Assembly (NCBI GenBank): GCA_903873485.1 | Contig: CAIQOO010000096.1 | Coordinates: forward strand, 1-35,300 | Source of the DNA: an uncultured beta proteobacterium | GTDB taxonomy: Bacteria > Pseudomonadota > Gammaproteobacteria > Burkholderiales > Burkholderiaceae_C | Reading direction: 5' to 3' | Length of the DNA stretch: 35,300 nt | In this document: positions 23,133-31,538 of the stretch, in pieces | Numbering within the stretch: position 1 is the first letter of the stretch | Layout: every line of letters starts with the position of its first letter | Notes under the pieces: model-generated | Database searches by the model: none | What the model was told of the DNA's origin: nothing | What the model saw: only the letters and a program-made list of their open reading frames with translations | Program-made: the position numbers and the translations under genes

Positions 23133-23641
23133 GGCGTTGATTGCCTGGCACCGGCTGCCGCTATGGCGCAGTCGGCACACACCCCGCGCAACGCCAAATC
23201 AAAGCTCAAGCCCTGGTAACCCAGCGCCTGCAAGGCTTGCAAGGCGTTTTGCGCCGCCAGTTCCAGATCCAGCGCGTTGGCCTGCAAAGCGCCGACCAGC
23301 GGGCTGTCGCGGTGGCAGCTTTGGCATTCAAAATGCGGCATCGCCTTGACGCTGGCCGGCATCGCCTGGTAGCGGCGCACCCGCTGCCGATCGACCCGGC
23401 ACAGCAACAAGCCGACCTGGGTCAGGCGGTCGATCAGGCGGTACAGCGTGACGCGGTCCAGGCTATGGGTGCTGTCGGTCAATGCCGCCTGCAGTTGCGC
23501 ATGGGTGTAGCTGGTGTCGGGGTTGGCCAGCAGCCAGCCTAGCACCAGGCGGGCCGCACCGGTGCGGCGCAGGCCGTGGGCCGACAGCAGCACATCAATC
23601 GGGTCGGGCGGCACGGCGACGGTAGAACAGGCAAGGGCCAT
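23129..23641 (-). CDS. zur: Fur-family regulator, probably Zur
   Basis: A 170-residue Fur-family repressor. The N-terminal winged helix has the recognition region LDRVTLYRLIDRLTQVGLL (61-79). The dimer domain carries CQSC (106-109) and CADC (155-158) for structural zinc, with H103 and H110 among likely sensory ligands. Zur rather than Fur is inferred from the context: it leads a metal ABC operon, is divergent from znuC-znuB, and has paired operators in between. I chose Met at 23641; a longer frame adds residues from the operator region. It probably represses both arms, including itself, when zinc is sufficient. Confidence 0.85.
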   Translation of the reverse strand: MALACSTVAVPPDPIDVLLSAHGLRRTGAARLVLGWLLANPDTSYTHAQLQAALTDSTHSLDRVTLYRLIDRLTQVGLLLCRVDRQRVRRYQAMPASVKAMPHFECQSCHRDSPLVGALQANALDLELAAQNALQALQALGYQGLSFDLALRGVCADCAIAAAGARQSTP

Positions 23642-23679
23642 GGTGCTTCTAAAAAAATAGTTGAACAAAAAATTATTAA

Positions 23680-23720
23680 CGCAATCAAGTTGCACTAAAC
23701 TATACCGCAATCAAGTTGCA
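23680..23720. promoter_or_regulatory. Two direct-repeat operators (candidate Zur boxes)
   Basis: The 15-mer CGCAATCAAGTTGCA occurs twice, at 23680-23694 and 23706-23720, spaced 26 bp apart, each with an inner GCAA-N5-TTGC dyad. They lie between the divergent zur (start 23641) and the znu arm (start 23767), so one pair can cover both promoters. The identity and symmetry are seen; that the binder is the adjacent Fur-family protein is inference. Confidence 0.7.
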
Positions 23721-23766
23721 TTATCGCCGCAACAACACCCTTTTTTCACCACGCCACGACATCTTC

Positions 23767-23913
23767 ATGCCAGCCATCACTCCCAAATCTTCGTTGTTGA
23801 CAAGCCGCGTGCTGGCCTGGCCGGCCTGGCTGCGCCTGCTGGCGGTGGCCCCGGCACTGCTGTTGTTGTGGCTGGCTGTGCTGTGGGCCAGCATGGAAAC
23901 GGCACCGCTATGA
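23767..23913 (+). CDS. Small membrane protein leading the znuCB arm
   Basis: A 48-residue protein, starting MPAITPKSSLLTSRVLAWPA, with one hydrophobic helix (about 22-42) and a short end, SMETAPL. Its TGA overlaps the ATG of the ZnuC-like gene (ATGA, 23910-23913), so translation is coupled. It is the first gene after the paired operators. No family is recognised; it may be a small subunit or regulator of the transporter. An in-frame ATG at 23716 would add 17 residues but starts inside the second operator. Confidence 0.55.
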   Translation: MPAITPKSSLLTSRVLAWPAWLRLLAVAPALLLLWLAVLWASMETAPL

Positions 23914-24758
23914 ACCCCTTGACTGCCAGCACGCCTGCGGCTTCGGCGCTGATCACGCTGCGCAACCTGACGGTGAGCTACCGCCACCATCCAGCCCTGC
24001 ACCACATCAGCGGGCAGTTTGCGCCGGGGTCGCTCACCGCCGTGATCGGCCCCAACGGCTCGGGCAAAAGCACCCTGCTCAAAAGCATTGTCGGCCTGCT
24101 ACCGGTGGCCGGTGGCCGCAGCGGCGGGGCGATTGCCATGACCACCGAGCGCCGGCAGATGGCTTACCTGCCGCAGCAAAGCGAGATTGACCGCAGTTTT
24201 CCGATTGACGTGCGCGACTGCGTGCTGCTGGGCTGCTGGAGCCGGGCGGGGGCGTTTGGCGGCATCAGCACAGCCATGCTGAACCGGGTGGATGCTGCCC
24301 TGAACACCGTTGGCCTGCAGGGTTTTGAGCGACGCGTGGTGGGTACCCTGTCGAGCGGCCAGTTCCAGCGGGTGATGTTTGCCCGCATGCTGGTGCAGGA
24401 TGCGCAACTGATTTTGCTCGACGAACCATTCAACGCGGTCGATGCCAAAACCACCGCCCGGCTGCTGGCGCTGGTGCGCCAATGGCATCAGGAGCGGCGC
24501 ACCGTGATTGCCGTGCTGCATGACGACGAACAGGTGCGCCAGTATTTTCCGCAAACCCTGCTGCTGGCGCGCGAACTGGTCGCCTGGGGCCCGACACCCG
24601 AGGTGCTGACCGAAGCCAATCTGCAACGCGCCCGCGCCATGGCCGAAGCCTGGGATGAGACCGCCGAGGTGTGCGAGCTGGATGCGCTGCAACACAGCCA
24701 CCCGCAACATTCCGGGCAGGCCGGCCCTGCAGCGCACACCGCGCACGCGGTGCACTGA
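23910..24758 (+). CDS. znuC: Zinc/manganese ABC transporter ATPase (ZnuC-like)
   Basis: A 282-residue ATPase with Walker A GPNGSGKST (47-55), signature LSSGQ (147-151), Walker B LILLDEP (167-173) and the switch His in VLHDD. It is of the metal-uptake (ZnuC/MntB) class by its partner permease and operator context. After residue 255 it has a His-rich tail (HSHPQHSGQAGPAAHTAHAVH, about 262-282), a likely metal-binding extension. The znuB gene follows 15 nt later. No znuA binding-protein gene lies in this cluster, so it must be elsewhere or replaced. Confidence 0.88.
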   Translation: MNPLTASTPAASALITLRNLTVSYRHHPALHHISGQFAPGSLTAVIGPNGSGKSTLLKSIVGLLPVAGGRSGGAIAMTTERRQMAYLPQQSEIDRSFPIDVRDCVLLGCWSRAGAFGGISTAMLNRVDAALNTVGLQGFERRVVGTLSSGQFQRVMFARMLVQDAQLILLDEPFNAVDAKTTARLLALVRQWHQERRTVIAVLHDDEQVRQYFPQTLLLARELVAWGPTPEVLTEANLQRARAMAEAWDETAEVCELDALQHSHPQHSGQAGPAAHTAHAVH

Positions 24759-24773
24759 CAAAGCCGGCCCGCC

Positions 24774-25667
24774 ATGGAAACCAGCCTGAACCCGGTGTGG
24801 GATCTGCTGATCGGCCCGTTTGCCGAGTTTGCCTTCATGCGCCGGGCGCTGGTGGCGACGTTGGCGCTGTCGCTCAGTGCGGCTCCGCTGGGTGTCTTTT
24901 TGACACTGCGGCGCATGAGTTTGCTGGGTGATGCGCTCAGCCATGCCGTTTTGCCCGGTGTTGCAATTGGCTTCATGCTGGCGGGCCTGTCGCTGTCGGC
25001 GATGGCCCTGGGTGGCGTGATCGCCGGCATGCTGGTGGCCGGCATCGCCGGACTGGTCAGCAAGTTCACCACTTTGAGAGAAGACGCCAGCCTGGCCGCC
25101 ATTTACCTGGTGGCGCTGGCGCTGGGGGTGACGCTGATTACCGGCCACGGCACGCAACTGGACCTGCTGCACATCCTGTTTGGCAGCGCGCTGGGCGTGG
25201 ACAACGCCGGACTGCTGCTGGTGGCGGGCGTTGCCAGCGTCAGCCTGCTGGCGCTGGCCGTGCTGTACCGGGGGCTGGTGCTGGAGACTTTTGACCCGGT
25301 GTTTCTGAACGCTAGCCGCCACACCGGGCGCGGCAGTTGGCTGTGGCAGCAGGGTTTTCTGATGCTGGTCGTCATCAACCTGGTGGCGGGTTTTCAGACT
25401 CTGGGCACGCTGATGGCGGTGGGCCTGATGATGCTGCCTGCGGTGTCAAGCCGTCTGTGGCATGACACCCTGCCAGCGCAACTGGTCAACGCCAGCATCC
25501 AGGCCATGCTGGCAGGCTGTGCCGGACTGCTGTTGTCATACCACTTTGACACGCCATCTGGCCCCACCATCATTGGCTGTGCCGGGGTGCTGTATTTCGT
25601 GTCATTGCTGGTGGCACCCGGTGGCTGGCTGCCACGCTGGTGGAACACCACACACCGGGTGGCGTGA
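24774..25667 (+). CDS. znuB: Zinc/manganese ABC transporter permease (ZnuB-like)
   Basis: A 297-residue integral membrane protein of the ABC-3 family with about eight hydrophobic segments. The family block LRRMSLLGDALSHAVLPGVA is at about 46-65. It would form the inner-membrane channel for zinc (or manganese) with the ZnuC-like ATPase upstream. The order small protein, znuC, znuB, with tight spacing, marks one operon under the operators at 23680-23720. The metal is inferred from the Fur-family regulator and cannot be fixed by sequence. Confidence 0.88.
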   Translation: METSLNPVWDLLIGPFAEFAFMRRALVATLALSLSAAPLGVFLTLRRMSLLGDALSHAVLPGVAIGFMLAGLSLSAMALGGVIAGMLVAGIAGLVSKFTTLREDASLAAIYLVALALGVTLITGHGTQLDLLHILFGSALGVDNAGLLLVAGVASVSLLALAVLYRGLVLETFDPVFLNASRHTGRGSWLWQQGFLMLVVINLVAGFQTLGTLMAVGLMMLPAVSSRLWHDTLPAQLVNASIQAMLAGCAGLLLSYHFDTPSGPTIIGCAGVLYFVSLLVAPGGWLPRWWNTTHRVA

Positions 25668-25739
25668 TGGCGTTCCATCAACCTGTTTGCCGCTTTTTTT
25701 TAACCTGAGAGGTTGTGAATAAATTAAGAATAGATCACC

Positions 25740-26402
25740 ATGTGCAGCCACTACCACGGACTCCAGCAGCGTGAACATTACCGGCGACACTTCGGTGTCG
25801 AGCCGCCTGCCGAACTGGGCCGGCACGATCTATGGCCGGGTTATGCCGGCGTCTTCATCCGCCGTCGTCCTGATGGCGAGGCGGGCGCTGAGGTGGCAGC
25901 ACCGGCAGAGGCCGTCAACGGTCTGTTTGGCCTGGTGCCGCATTGGTCCCCTGACACAACAATCACCCGATTCACCTACAACGCCCGCAGTGAGTCGGTG
26001 GGCAGAAAACCCAGCTTTCGGGATGCCTGGCGACGGGCACAGCACTGCATCATTGCGGCCGAGACGTTCTTTGAGCCAGACTGGCGCAGCGGGCGTGCCG
26101 TGCCGACCTGCATCAGGCGCCAGGATGGCGCGCCAATGGGATTCGCCGGGCTTTGGTCATCCTGGACATCCCCCAAGGGCGACTTGGTGCTGAGCTACAC
26201 CCTGCTGACCATCCCTGCCGCCGATCACCCGCTGCTGCGCCTGATGCATAAGCCCAGCGATGAAAAGCGCATGGTGGTGATCCTGCCCGATGACGCTTAT
26301 GGCCCTTGGTTGACCGCCAGTGCCGGCCAGAGCCAGGGGTTCATGCGCGCTTTTCCGGCAGATCAGCTTCGGGCCAGCGTGCCGGGGGGTCATCTGTCGT
26401 GA
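25740..26402 (+). CDS. SRAP-family abasic-site protein (YedK/HMCES-like)
   Basis: A 220-residue SRAP protein. These form a covalent thiazolidine link with abasic sites in single-stranded DNA through the N-terminal Cys and so shield the lesion. The key residues are present: Cys2 (MCSHY), Asn81 (FTYNARSE), Glu112 (ETFFEP, replacing the common FYEW) and His170 (LMHKPSDEKRM). The start is fixed, since Cys must follow the Met. No clear ribosome site is seen. It stands alone between the znu arm and the Rhs region. SRAP genes often travel with mobile DNA, but nothing here shows transfer. Confidence 0.92.
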   Translation: MCSHYHGLQQREHYRRHFGVEPPAELGRHDLWPGYAGVFIRRRPDGEAGAEVAAPAEAVNGLFGLVPHWSPDTTITRFTYNARSESVGRKPSFRDAWRRAQHCIIAAETFFEPDWRSGRAVPTCIRRQDGAPMGFAGLWSSWTSPKGDLVLSYTLLTIPAADHPLLRLMHKPSDEKRMVVILPDDAYGPWLTASAGQSQGFMRAFPADQLRASVPGGHLS

Positions 26403-26469
26403 TGTCTGGCGCATCCCAACCCCGCAGGCGGGCTAGATGTTTATAGAGAAACAAAACGGCGGTGACAGC

Positions 26470-26509
26470 GAGAATGATGTTGGGTGATTGAGAATGCTGC
26501 TGGGAGATT
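26470..26509 (+). repeat. Tandem 20-bp imperfect repeat
   Basis: GAGAATGATGTTGGGTGATT is followed at once by GAGAATGCTGCTGGGAGATT, with three differences in 20. Multiple short repeats of this size occur at IS21-type insertion sequence ends, so it may be a leftover IS end; no transposase is present. The surrounding gap 26403-26878 otherwise holds only the dispersed repeat and the Rhs ribosome site. Confidence 0.5.
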
Positions 26510-26529
26510 GACGTTTATATGCCAAATCA

Positions 26530-26579
26530 GCCTCAAGCCCCCGTCCCGTCTGCGCTGATAGCTATAGCTTTCGTAGCTA
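26530..26579 (+). repeat. Dispersed ~50-bp repeat, copy D
   Basis: It reads GCCTCAAGCCCCCGTC, then GCGCTGATAGCTATAGC, ending CGTAGCTA. The 3' half matches copy C closely (GCGCTGAyAGCTAy ... TAGCTA), while the 5' half is more diverged. It is intergenic, upstream of the Rhs gene. Confidence 0.6.
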
Positions 26580-26878
26580 ATGAAAGTTTTGCTGGTGGTG
26601 AAATGTGCCAAAATAATTGGCCATGAGCCGCCTGCGAACAGGCCACTGACTCAAGCCCGCTTCGAGCATGAATTATTGATGGATACTTAGCCTTGGGCGG
26701 GTTATTTTTTTCCCGTAATTTCACCGGCTTCAATTGGACAAAGCGTGAAAACCAAGAAAACTCGGTTGCGTATCAACGATGTGTGTTTGTTTCTTAGATT
26801 GAGCAAATCGATACTCGTTCGACTGATTTCGTTGGACTTTGGCCGTTGCGGCGCTCGGATTCAGGAAGGTTGTTTAAC

Positions 26879-29800
26879 GTGATTGTTTTACGAAATGAGC
26901 AGCTTGACGTTTTTCGTGCCAGCGCCCGCAAGAAGCTGGGCGAGAGCATCAGGCGTGGTCTGGTCGCCCAAGGCTTGAATGTAGAGCAGCGGGCATCGGA
27001 TTTAGTATTGCGCGATAGCCGCAACCACGAAACACGTCTGACCTTTGCTGCCGACGGGCTGCCTGAATCCATCGTGCGTCCCTCCGGGCTGGCCTACCAC
27101 TTTGAGTTTGACAAAGCCGGTCGTCTGGCAGCACTGGTTTACCCCAGTGGGCGGCGGATGGAATTCGACTGTGATGACCAAGGTAATGTGCAATGCCTGC
27201 GTCAGCCGGGTTTTGCCGAGTATCGGCTCGGCTACGTCCAACTCGGCAAGAATCAGGCGCAACTTGAAAGCCTGACCTACCCGGATGGACGGACGCGGCA
27301 GGTGGGTTATGACACTGCAGGTCGCATTGTGGCCGTTACCGAGCCGTCGGGTGCGAACTACACCTACGAGCGAAACGAGCAGGGCCATATTGCCGCAATC
27401 ATCGACCCATTGGGGCAAGAAGTCTGGCTTGATGCCGATGAACTAGGGGCCTTGCAAGTTATCGCTTTTCCTGATGGGAGTGATGAGGCTTTTCAGTTTG
27501 ACGAGGTCAGCCAAACCGCAGTGCGCGTTCATCGCGATGGCAGCGAAACCCGATATAAGCTCGACGAGCAGGATCGGTGCCAGCAATTGAGCAGCGGCAA
27601 CGATCCGGCAACAAATTTTGGCTACGACATGGCGGGCAATTTGGCCTTTGCCGAGCAGGGTGGGCGGCGCGTCAGCTTCGCACAAGCGGGCGATCATGTT
27701 GCGCAGGAGTTGACCGCCGAAGGCACGGTGTTTTCTGAAAACGATGGCGATGGCCGATTGACCTGCCTACGCAACCCCTTTGGCGATCTCCTCAAGTACA
27801 GCCATGATGCCGACGGTCGCCTGTGCCGCATCACCTTATGGGATGCACGGGTGATTGAAATGGCATGGAACGATGAGGACCAAATTTCCGAAATCCAGTT
27901 TCCGGGCGGTGTCAGCGTCCGCCAAGTCTATGGCGCAACCTTGCGCCTGTCGCAGCGGCAAGTCGCCAGCGCAAACCGCTTATTGCAGGACACCAGTTAC
28001 AGCTTTGACGACTGTTCCCGTTTTACCGGTTATACCGAAGCCACGCCTCAGGCAAACAATTGCCAAGTCGTTTACGACCAGGATGACCATCTGGTGGCGG
28101 AAACATTGAATGGCCGTAGCCAGCACTACCGTTACGATGCCAAAGGCAACCAGGTCGGGGTGGGCGGCAGCGAGATCATCTTCGGGTCGATGGATGAGCC
28201 GCTACAGTTTGACGAGCAAAGTATCACTTACGATGCACTTGGCAACATGCTGCAACTGCCTGGTGCCGCCGGTATGCTCGAATGCTGGTATCGGCACGAC
28301 GGTTTGTTAGCTGAATGTCGCGTTGGCTCGGAGCTTGTCACTTTTCAGTACGACGCACTCGGTCGTCGAGTCGAAAAACGCAGTCGCGGTCACATCTGGC
28401 GTTACGGCTGGGCAGGTTTTCAGTTGCTGTGGGAGGAAAGCCGACTGCATGAAAACGCAACCCCGGTTCGACGTGATTACCTGTTTACTCCGGGTTCCGT
28501 GATACCGCTGGGTTTTCGTGAGAAGGGCAGGTGTTATTGGCTTATCAGTGATGTCCGTGGCGCGGTCGATATGGCGGTCGATGACCAGGGGCAGGTGGTC
28601 TGGAAGGCGGTTTACAACAGCTTTGGTCTCAGCCATCTGGAAGTCAACGCGGTGCGTCAGCCATGGCGGCTGCCAGGTCAGTACGCCGACGATGAGACCG
28701 GTTTGTATTACAACTTTGCACGCTACTACAGCCCACATCTGCGCTCTTACCTGTCGCTTGATCCGCGCTGGATTGAGTTTGAAGCCTCGCACTACAGTTA
28801 TTGCCGCAATGACCCCTGGAACCGCGCCGACCCCTTTGGCGGTTTGGGTCCCTTGGCGCTTGGCGGACTGTTTGCAGTGGCAGGTGGCATCATCGGGGGC
28901 GTGATTGGCGGTGTTGTCGCGGTCGCGACTGGCGGCGATTTTGCCAGCGGTGTCGCTTCGGGTGCTGTTTCGGGGGCCGTGGCTGGTGTGGGTGTCGTGG
29001 TGTCGATGGTGGCCGGCACGACGATTGCCGCGCAAGCGGCAGTGGGCGCAGTGGTTGGCGGTATTTCGAGCGCTATTGCCGGAACCGATCCAGTGGCCGG
29101 TGTGGTACAGGGTGCGGTCGCTGGTGCTGTAGCCGCCGTTACGATGGTCGCTGGCGCGTCGGCTGTGGTGATCGCGGTCGGCTGTGCCACATCGGCGGCT
29201 GTTGGCGCTTTTGCTGGTTCGATTACCGAGCAGGTGCGAAAGGGTGACGGAATCTGTGTTCGATGCGCGGTCCAGAATGCCGGCGTGGCAGCGCTTATTT
29301 CCATTCCTATGCTCATAGGCGGTCAATCGTTGATGAAGTTGCTGCCAAAAAATGTGGCCGAGTCGCTTGCCAACTGCAGCAAAGGGGTCAAGGGGAGTTC
29401 GCCCAAGGCACCGACCAAGGCAATACCAAAGCAAGTGGCCAGAGACCTGAAGTTGGTTGACAAGATTATTGGCTCAAAGCAACCCAGCCCACGCGATATT
29501 GCCAAACTCTACAGTAAGGGGGGTATGAACCGGCTGGCGAAATTGCAGCAATCTGGTCAGATTACAGATGCCCAGGCCAAGGCGCTTAACGCGCAGTTGG
29601 CCAAGCTGATGAACGAACATATTGATGAGGCCATGATTCAGACCATTAAGGATTTTGAAAAAGCCACTGGGATCAAGGTTAAAAGCGCCATGCTTGGTGA
29701 CTCGGGCTCATCGGCCCGCAGTGGTGGCAATCCCAAACTAAAAACTGATTTTGACCGCACACATGTGACGGGGTTTGATCCAGACAGCGTTGCTGCACAG

Positions 29801-30544
29801 GGCCGCAGCAATGCGGAATTGCAGGAAGCGTTTGGCAAGCTGCTGACCAAGAATGTTGGCACCAAGCTGAAAAATGCCGGTTTCAAAGGCGGTGTCAAAG
29901 ATGTCGATTACAAAACATATAACGGCATTGGCACGGGCGCTGGGCAGAGCGATGCCTATCCAACCGGCATTACGGGGGCTCGCCAAGTCGTTGGCGCCGG
30001 AAAAGATTACAAAATTACCAGGGCACCCGACGGTGAGATCGCTACGATTGAATCGCACAAGACTTCAGGTCAGGCGGTGGTAGATCAGGATGTGCTCAAT
30101 AGCATGAAACGGGGGAATCCATTTCCGGTTAAGGAGCCAGCCAAATTTACACCAGACGAGTTCAAAGCCTACAGCGCCCAACAATTGAAATCAGCCATCG
30201 AGCACGGCGATGTCAAAACATTGGCCAAGGCAATGTTCAGAGAAAGCAACCTGTCTGATCGCATGAAGCGTATGGCGAATAATCCCCATGGTGCTGAACA
30301 GATGAAAGAAGCCGGATTCAAGAATGCAGCAGGTGAACTGGCTACGCCCCCAGTCGTTGACGAGAAACTCGCCGATCTTGCCAACCAACTCAACAAGAAT
30401 CCAAGCCAGGCTGCCGAGATACTCAAAAATAGCACTAATGCCAAGGGAATCCCTTATACCGAAGAAAGCCTGGCCGATGCTTTCCAGCGGGAGATTAAAC
30501 GGCTTCATAATGCCATACCAGACCTCCCGCCCCCAAAACCCTAG
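26879..30544 (+). CDS. Rhs-family polymorphic toxin
   Basis: A 1221-residue Rhs protein. YD-type repeats (for example YDTAGRIVAVTEPSG, YDALGRRVEKRSRG) run to about 650, where the core closes with GLYYNFARYYSPHLRSYLS and NRADPFG, the usual Rhs autoproteolysis and cargo boundary. A long Gly/Ala/Val-rich hydrophobic region follows (about 654-815). The unique C-terminal part (about 816-1221) contains GSSARSGGNPKLKTDFDRT (943-961), which looks like a nucleotidyltransferase GS-x-DxD signature. GTG 26879 is chosen because AGGAAGG lies 9 nt upstream; a TTG at 26846 is weaker. No VgrG or PAAR domain is visible. No immunity gene follows on the same strand, while a DUF4123 adaptor gene is convergent. 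Secretion by a type VI system is inferred. The toxin activity is a guess. Confidence 0.88.
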   Translation: MIVLRNEQLDVFRASARKKLGESIRRGLVAQGLNVEQRASDLVLRDSRNHETRLTFAADGLPESIVRPSGLAYHFEFDKAGRLAALVYPSGRRMEFDCDDQGNVQCLRQPGFAEYRLGYVQLGKNQAQLESLTYPDGRTRQVGYDTAGRIVAVTEPSGANYTYERNEQGHIAAIIDPLGQEVWLDADELGALQVIAFPDGSDEAFQFDEVSQTAVRVHRDGSETRYKLDEQDRCQQLSSGNDPATNFGYDMAGNLAFAEQGGRRVSFAQAGDHVAQELTAEGTVFSENDGDGRLTCLRNPFGDLLKYSHDADGRLCRITLWDARVIEMAWNDEDQISEIQFPGGVSVRQVYGATLRLSQRQVASANRLLQDTSYSFDDCSRFTGYTEATPQANNCQVVYDQDDHLVAETLNGRSQHYRYDAKGNQVGVGGSEIIFGSMDEPLQFDEQSITYDALGNMLQLPGAAGMLECWYRHDGLLAECRVGSELVTFQYDALGRRVEKRSRGHIWRYGWAGFQLLWEESRLHENATPVRRDYLFTPGSVIPLGFREKGRCYWLISDVRGAVDMAVDDQGQVVWKAVYNSFGLSHLEVNAVRQPWRLPGQYADDETGLYYNFARYYSPHLRSYLSLDPRWIEFEASHYSYCRNDPWNRADPFGGLGPLALGGLFAVAGGIIGGVIGGVVAVATGGDFASGVASGAVSGAVAGVGVVVSMVAGTTIAAQAAVGAVVGGISSAIAGTDPVAGVVQGAVAGAVAAVTMVAGASAVVIAVGCATSAAVGAFAGSITEQVRKGDGICVRCAVQNAGVAALISIPMLIGGQSLMKLLPKNVAESLANCSKGVKGSSPKAPTKAIPKQVARDLKLVDKIIGSKQPSPRDIAKLYSKGGMNRLAKLQQSGQITDAQAKALNAQLAKLMNEHIDEAMIQTIKDFEKATGIKVKSAMLGDSGSSARSGGNPKLKTDFDRTHVTGFDPDSVAAQGRSNAELQEAFGKLLTKNVGTKLKNAGFKGGVKDVDYKTYNGIGTGAGQSDAYPTGITGARQVVGAGKDYKITRAPDGEIATIESHKTSGQAVVDQDVLNSMKRGNPFPVKEPAKFTPDEFKAYSAQQLKSAIEHGDVKTLAKAMFRESNLSDRMKRMANNPHGAEQMKEAGFKNAAGELATPPVVDEKLADLANQLNKNPSQAAEILKNSTNAKGIPYTEESLADAFQREIKRLHNAIPDLPPPKP

Positions 30545-30699
30545 CAGCCTGTCGGACTTTTAATCTGTTGATTTATATAATATTTTAGCTATTAGTTATG
30601 AGTATTTTGTTCAAAATATAAGCAAAAATCGCAGATTTCCCGATTCCTAAAAATGTAAGTTATTGTTTTTAAACGTTTTATAAGTCCGACAGGCTGCTA
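30542..30699. mobile_element. 158-bp TA-type MITE-like element at the Rhs stop codon
   Basis: Perfect 18-bp inverted ends, TAGCAGCCTGTCGGACTT at 30542-30559 and its reverse complement at 30682-30699, include TA at both outer edges. The interior is AT-rich with no ORF. The left TA plus the first G of the element form the Rhs TAG stop. If the element and one TA are removed, the next host base is also G, so the stop was TAG before insertion as well and the protein is unchanged. It differs from the 72-bp family. No transposase is in the window. Confidence 0.7.
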
Positions 30700-30852
30700 G
30701 CTTTCCAGCGAAGTGGCCCGCACGTATTCAGCTAGTCCGTTGACAGAAAAAAATCATTAAAAATCAATTGGATAAAAATACGGGCGACAATCTCAACATT
30801 GCAAAGATGAATTTTTTGCATGTAAGTTTCTGATTTATATAATAGACTTTAT

Positions 30853-30924
30853 TAGACTTTATTGGAAACCTGCCATGCGCCCTTTGCAGATCAACATCTT
30901 GAGCGAGGTTTCCAATAAAGTCTA
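30853..30924. mobile_element. 72-bp TA-type MITE-like element, copy 3
   Basis: TA-flanked on both sides with perfect arms (TAGACTTTATTGGAAACCT and its complement) and an interior nearly identical to copy 1, including GCAGATCAACATCTTG. A partial repeat of its left end (TAGACTTTAT) sits just before it (30843-30852). It lies in the AT-rich, gene-free stretch 30545-31022 between the Rhs and DUF4123 genes; I see no other gene there. Confidence 0.8.
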
Positions 30925-31022
30925 ATATCCTGAACATAGGTTAATCAAATGTGTTTTATCGAAATTTATTTCACCAGATTAATGATATTATAAACTGGAA
31001 TATTTTTGTATAACTAATTTAG

Positions 31023-31538
31023 TTAATTTCTAAATTCAACGATATTTTTATTTAAATCAAAGATAATAAAGCTGCCCACTGGCCCAAACAACTCTTTCAA
31101 CTGTTCTGCGTCAAACGCCTGCATCGCCTGCATCAACACTCGCGGATCGTAATAACGAAAGAACAACTGTTCACCGTCCGGGCCGGTTACCAAATTGCAC
31201 TTGCGAAAGTGGCGATAGACGTGTGAAAAGCTTGGATAAACACCATCTTTTGGCTTGTCTCCAATCAATACCAGCATCCCTGCATGTTTGGCGAGCAGGT
31301 TTTGCACGGTTCGAGCAACATCGGCATCAAGAGATCGAAGTTGCCCTAAGTAGGGGCCAACATCGGCCAGCTCTGTGGCAAGGTTTCCTACAAACAGGCA
31401 CTGAACTTCAGAAAAAATATATCTGGGTAGTTGAGCCGCTCCACCCTCAATGCCGGCACAGTCGATTAAAACAAAGGGAAGCGGTTTTCCTGGCTGCTGC
31501 AAACTGGACCACACTTCGCTGAAGGTAGTCACGGACAT
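31023..31538 (-). CDS. DUF4123 type VI secretion adaptor
   Basis: A 171-residue protein of the DUF4123 family, the chaperone/adaptor that loads effectors onto VgrG in type VI secretion. Family marks include the opening VLIDCAG (about 23-29), the mid-block FSHVYRHFRKC and FFRYYDPRVL (about 126-135). Its start overlaps the stop of the peptidoglycan-binding-domain gene by 10 nt, so the two are one operon and that protein is the likely cargo. It is convergent with the Rhs gene. No vgrG is in the window. The 3' half is more AT-rich than the GC-rich core. Confidence 0.85.
   Translation of the reverse strand: MSVTTFSEVWSSLQQPGKPLPFVLIDCAGIEGGAAQLPRYIFSEVQCLFVGNLATELADVGPYLGQLRSLDADVARTVQNLLAKHAGMLVLIGDKPKDGVYPSFSHVYRHFRKCNLVTGPDGEQLFFRYYDPRVLMQAMQAFDAEQLKELFGPVGSFIIFDLNKNIVEFRN

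Noticed and set aside
30545..31022. Immunity gene for the Rhs toxin
   Set aside because: Both strands were read; the stretch is AT-rich with stops in all frames and is mostly filled by two MITE-like elements.
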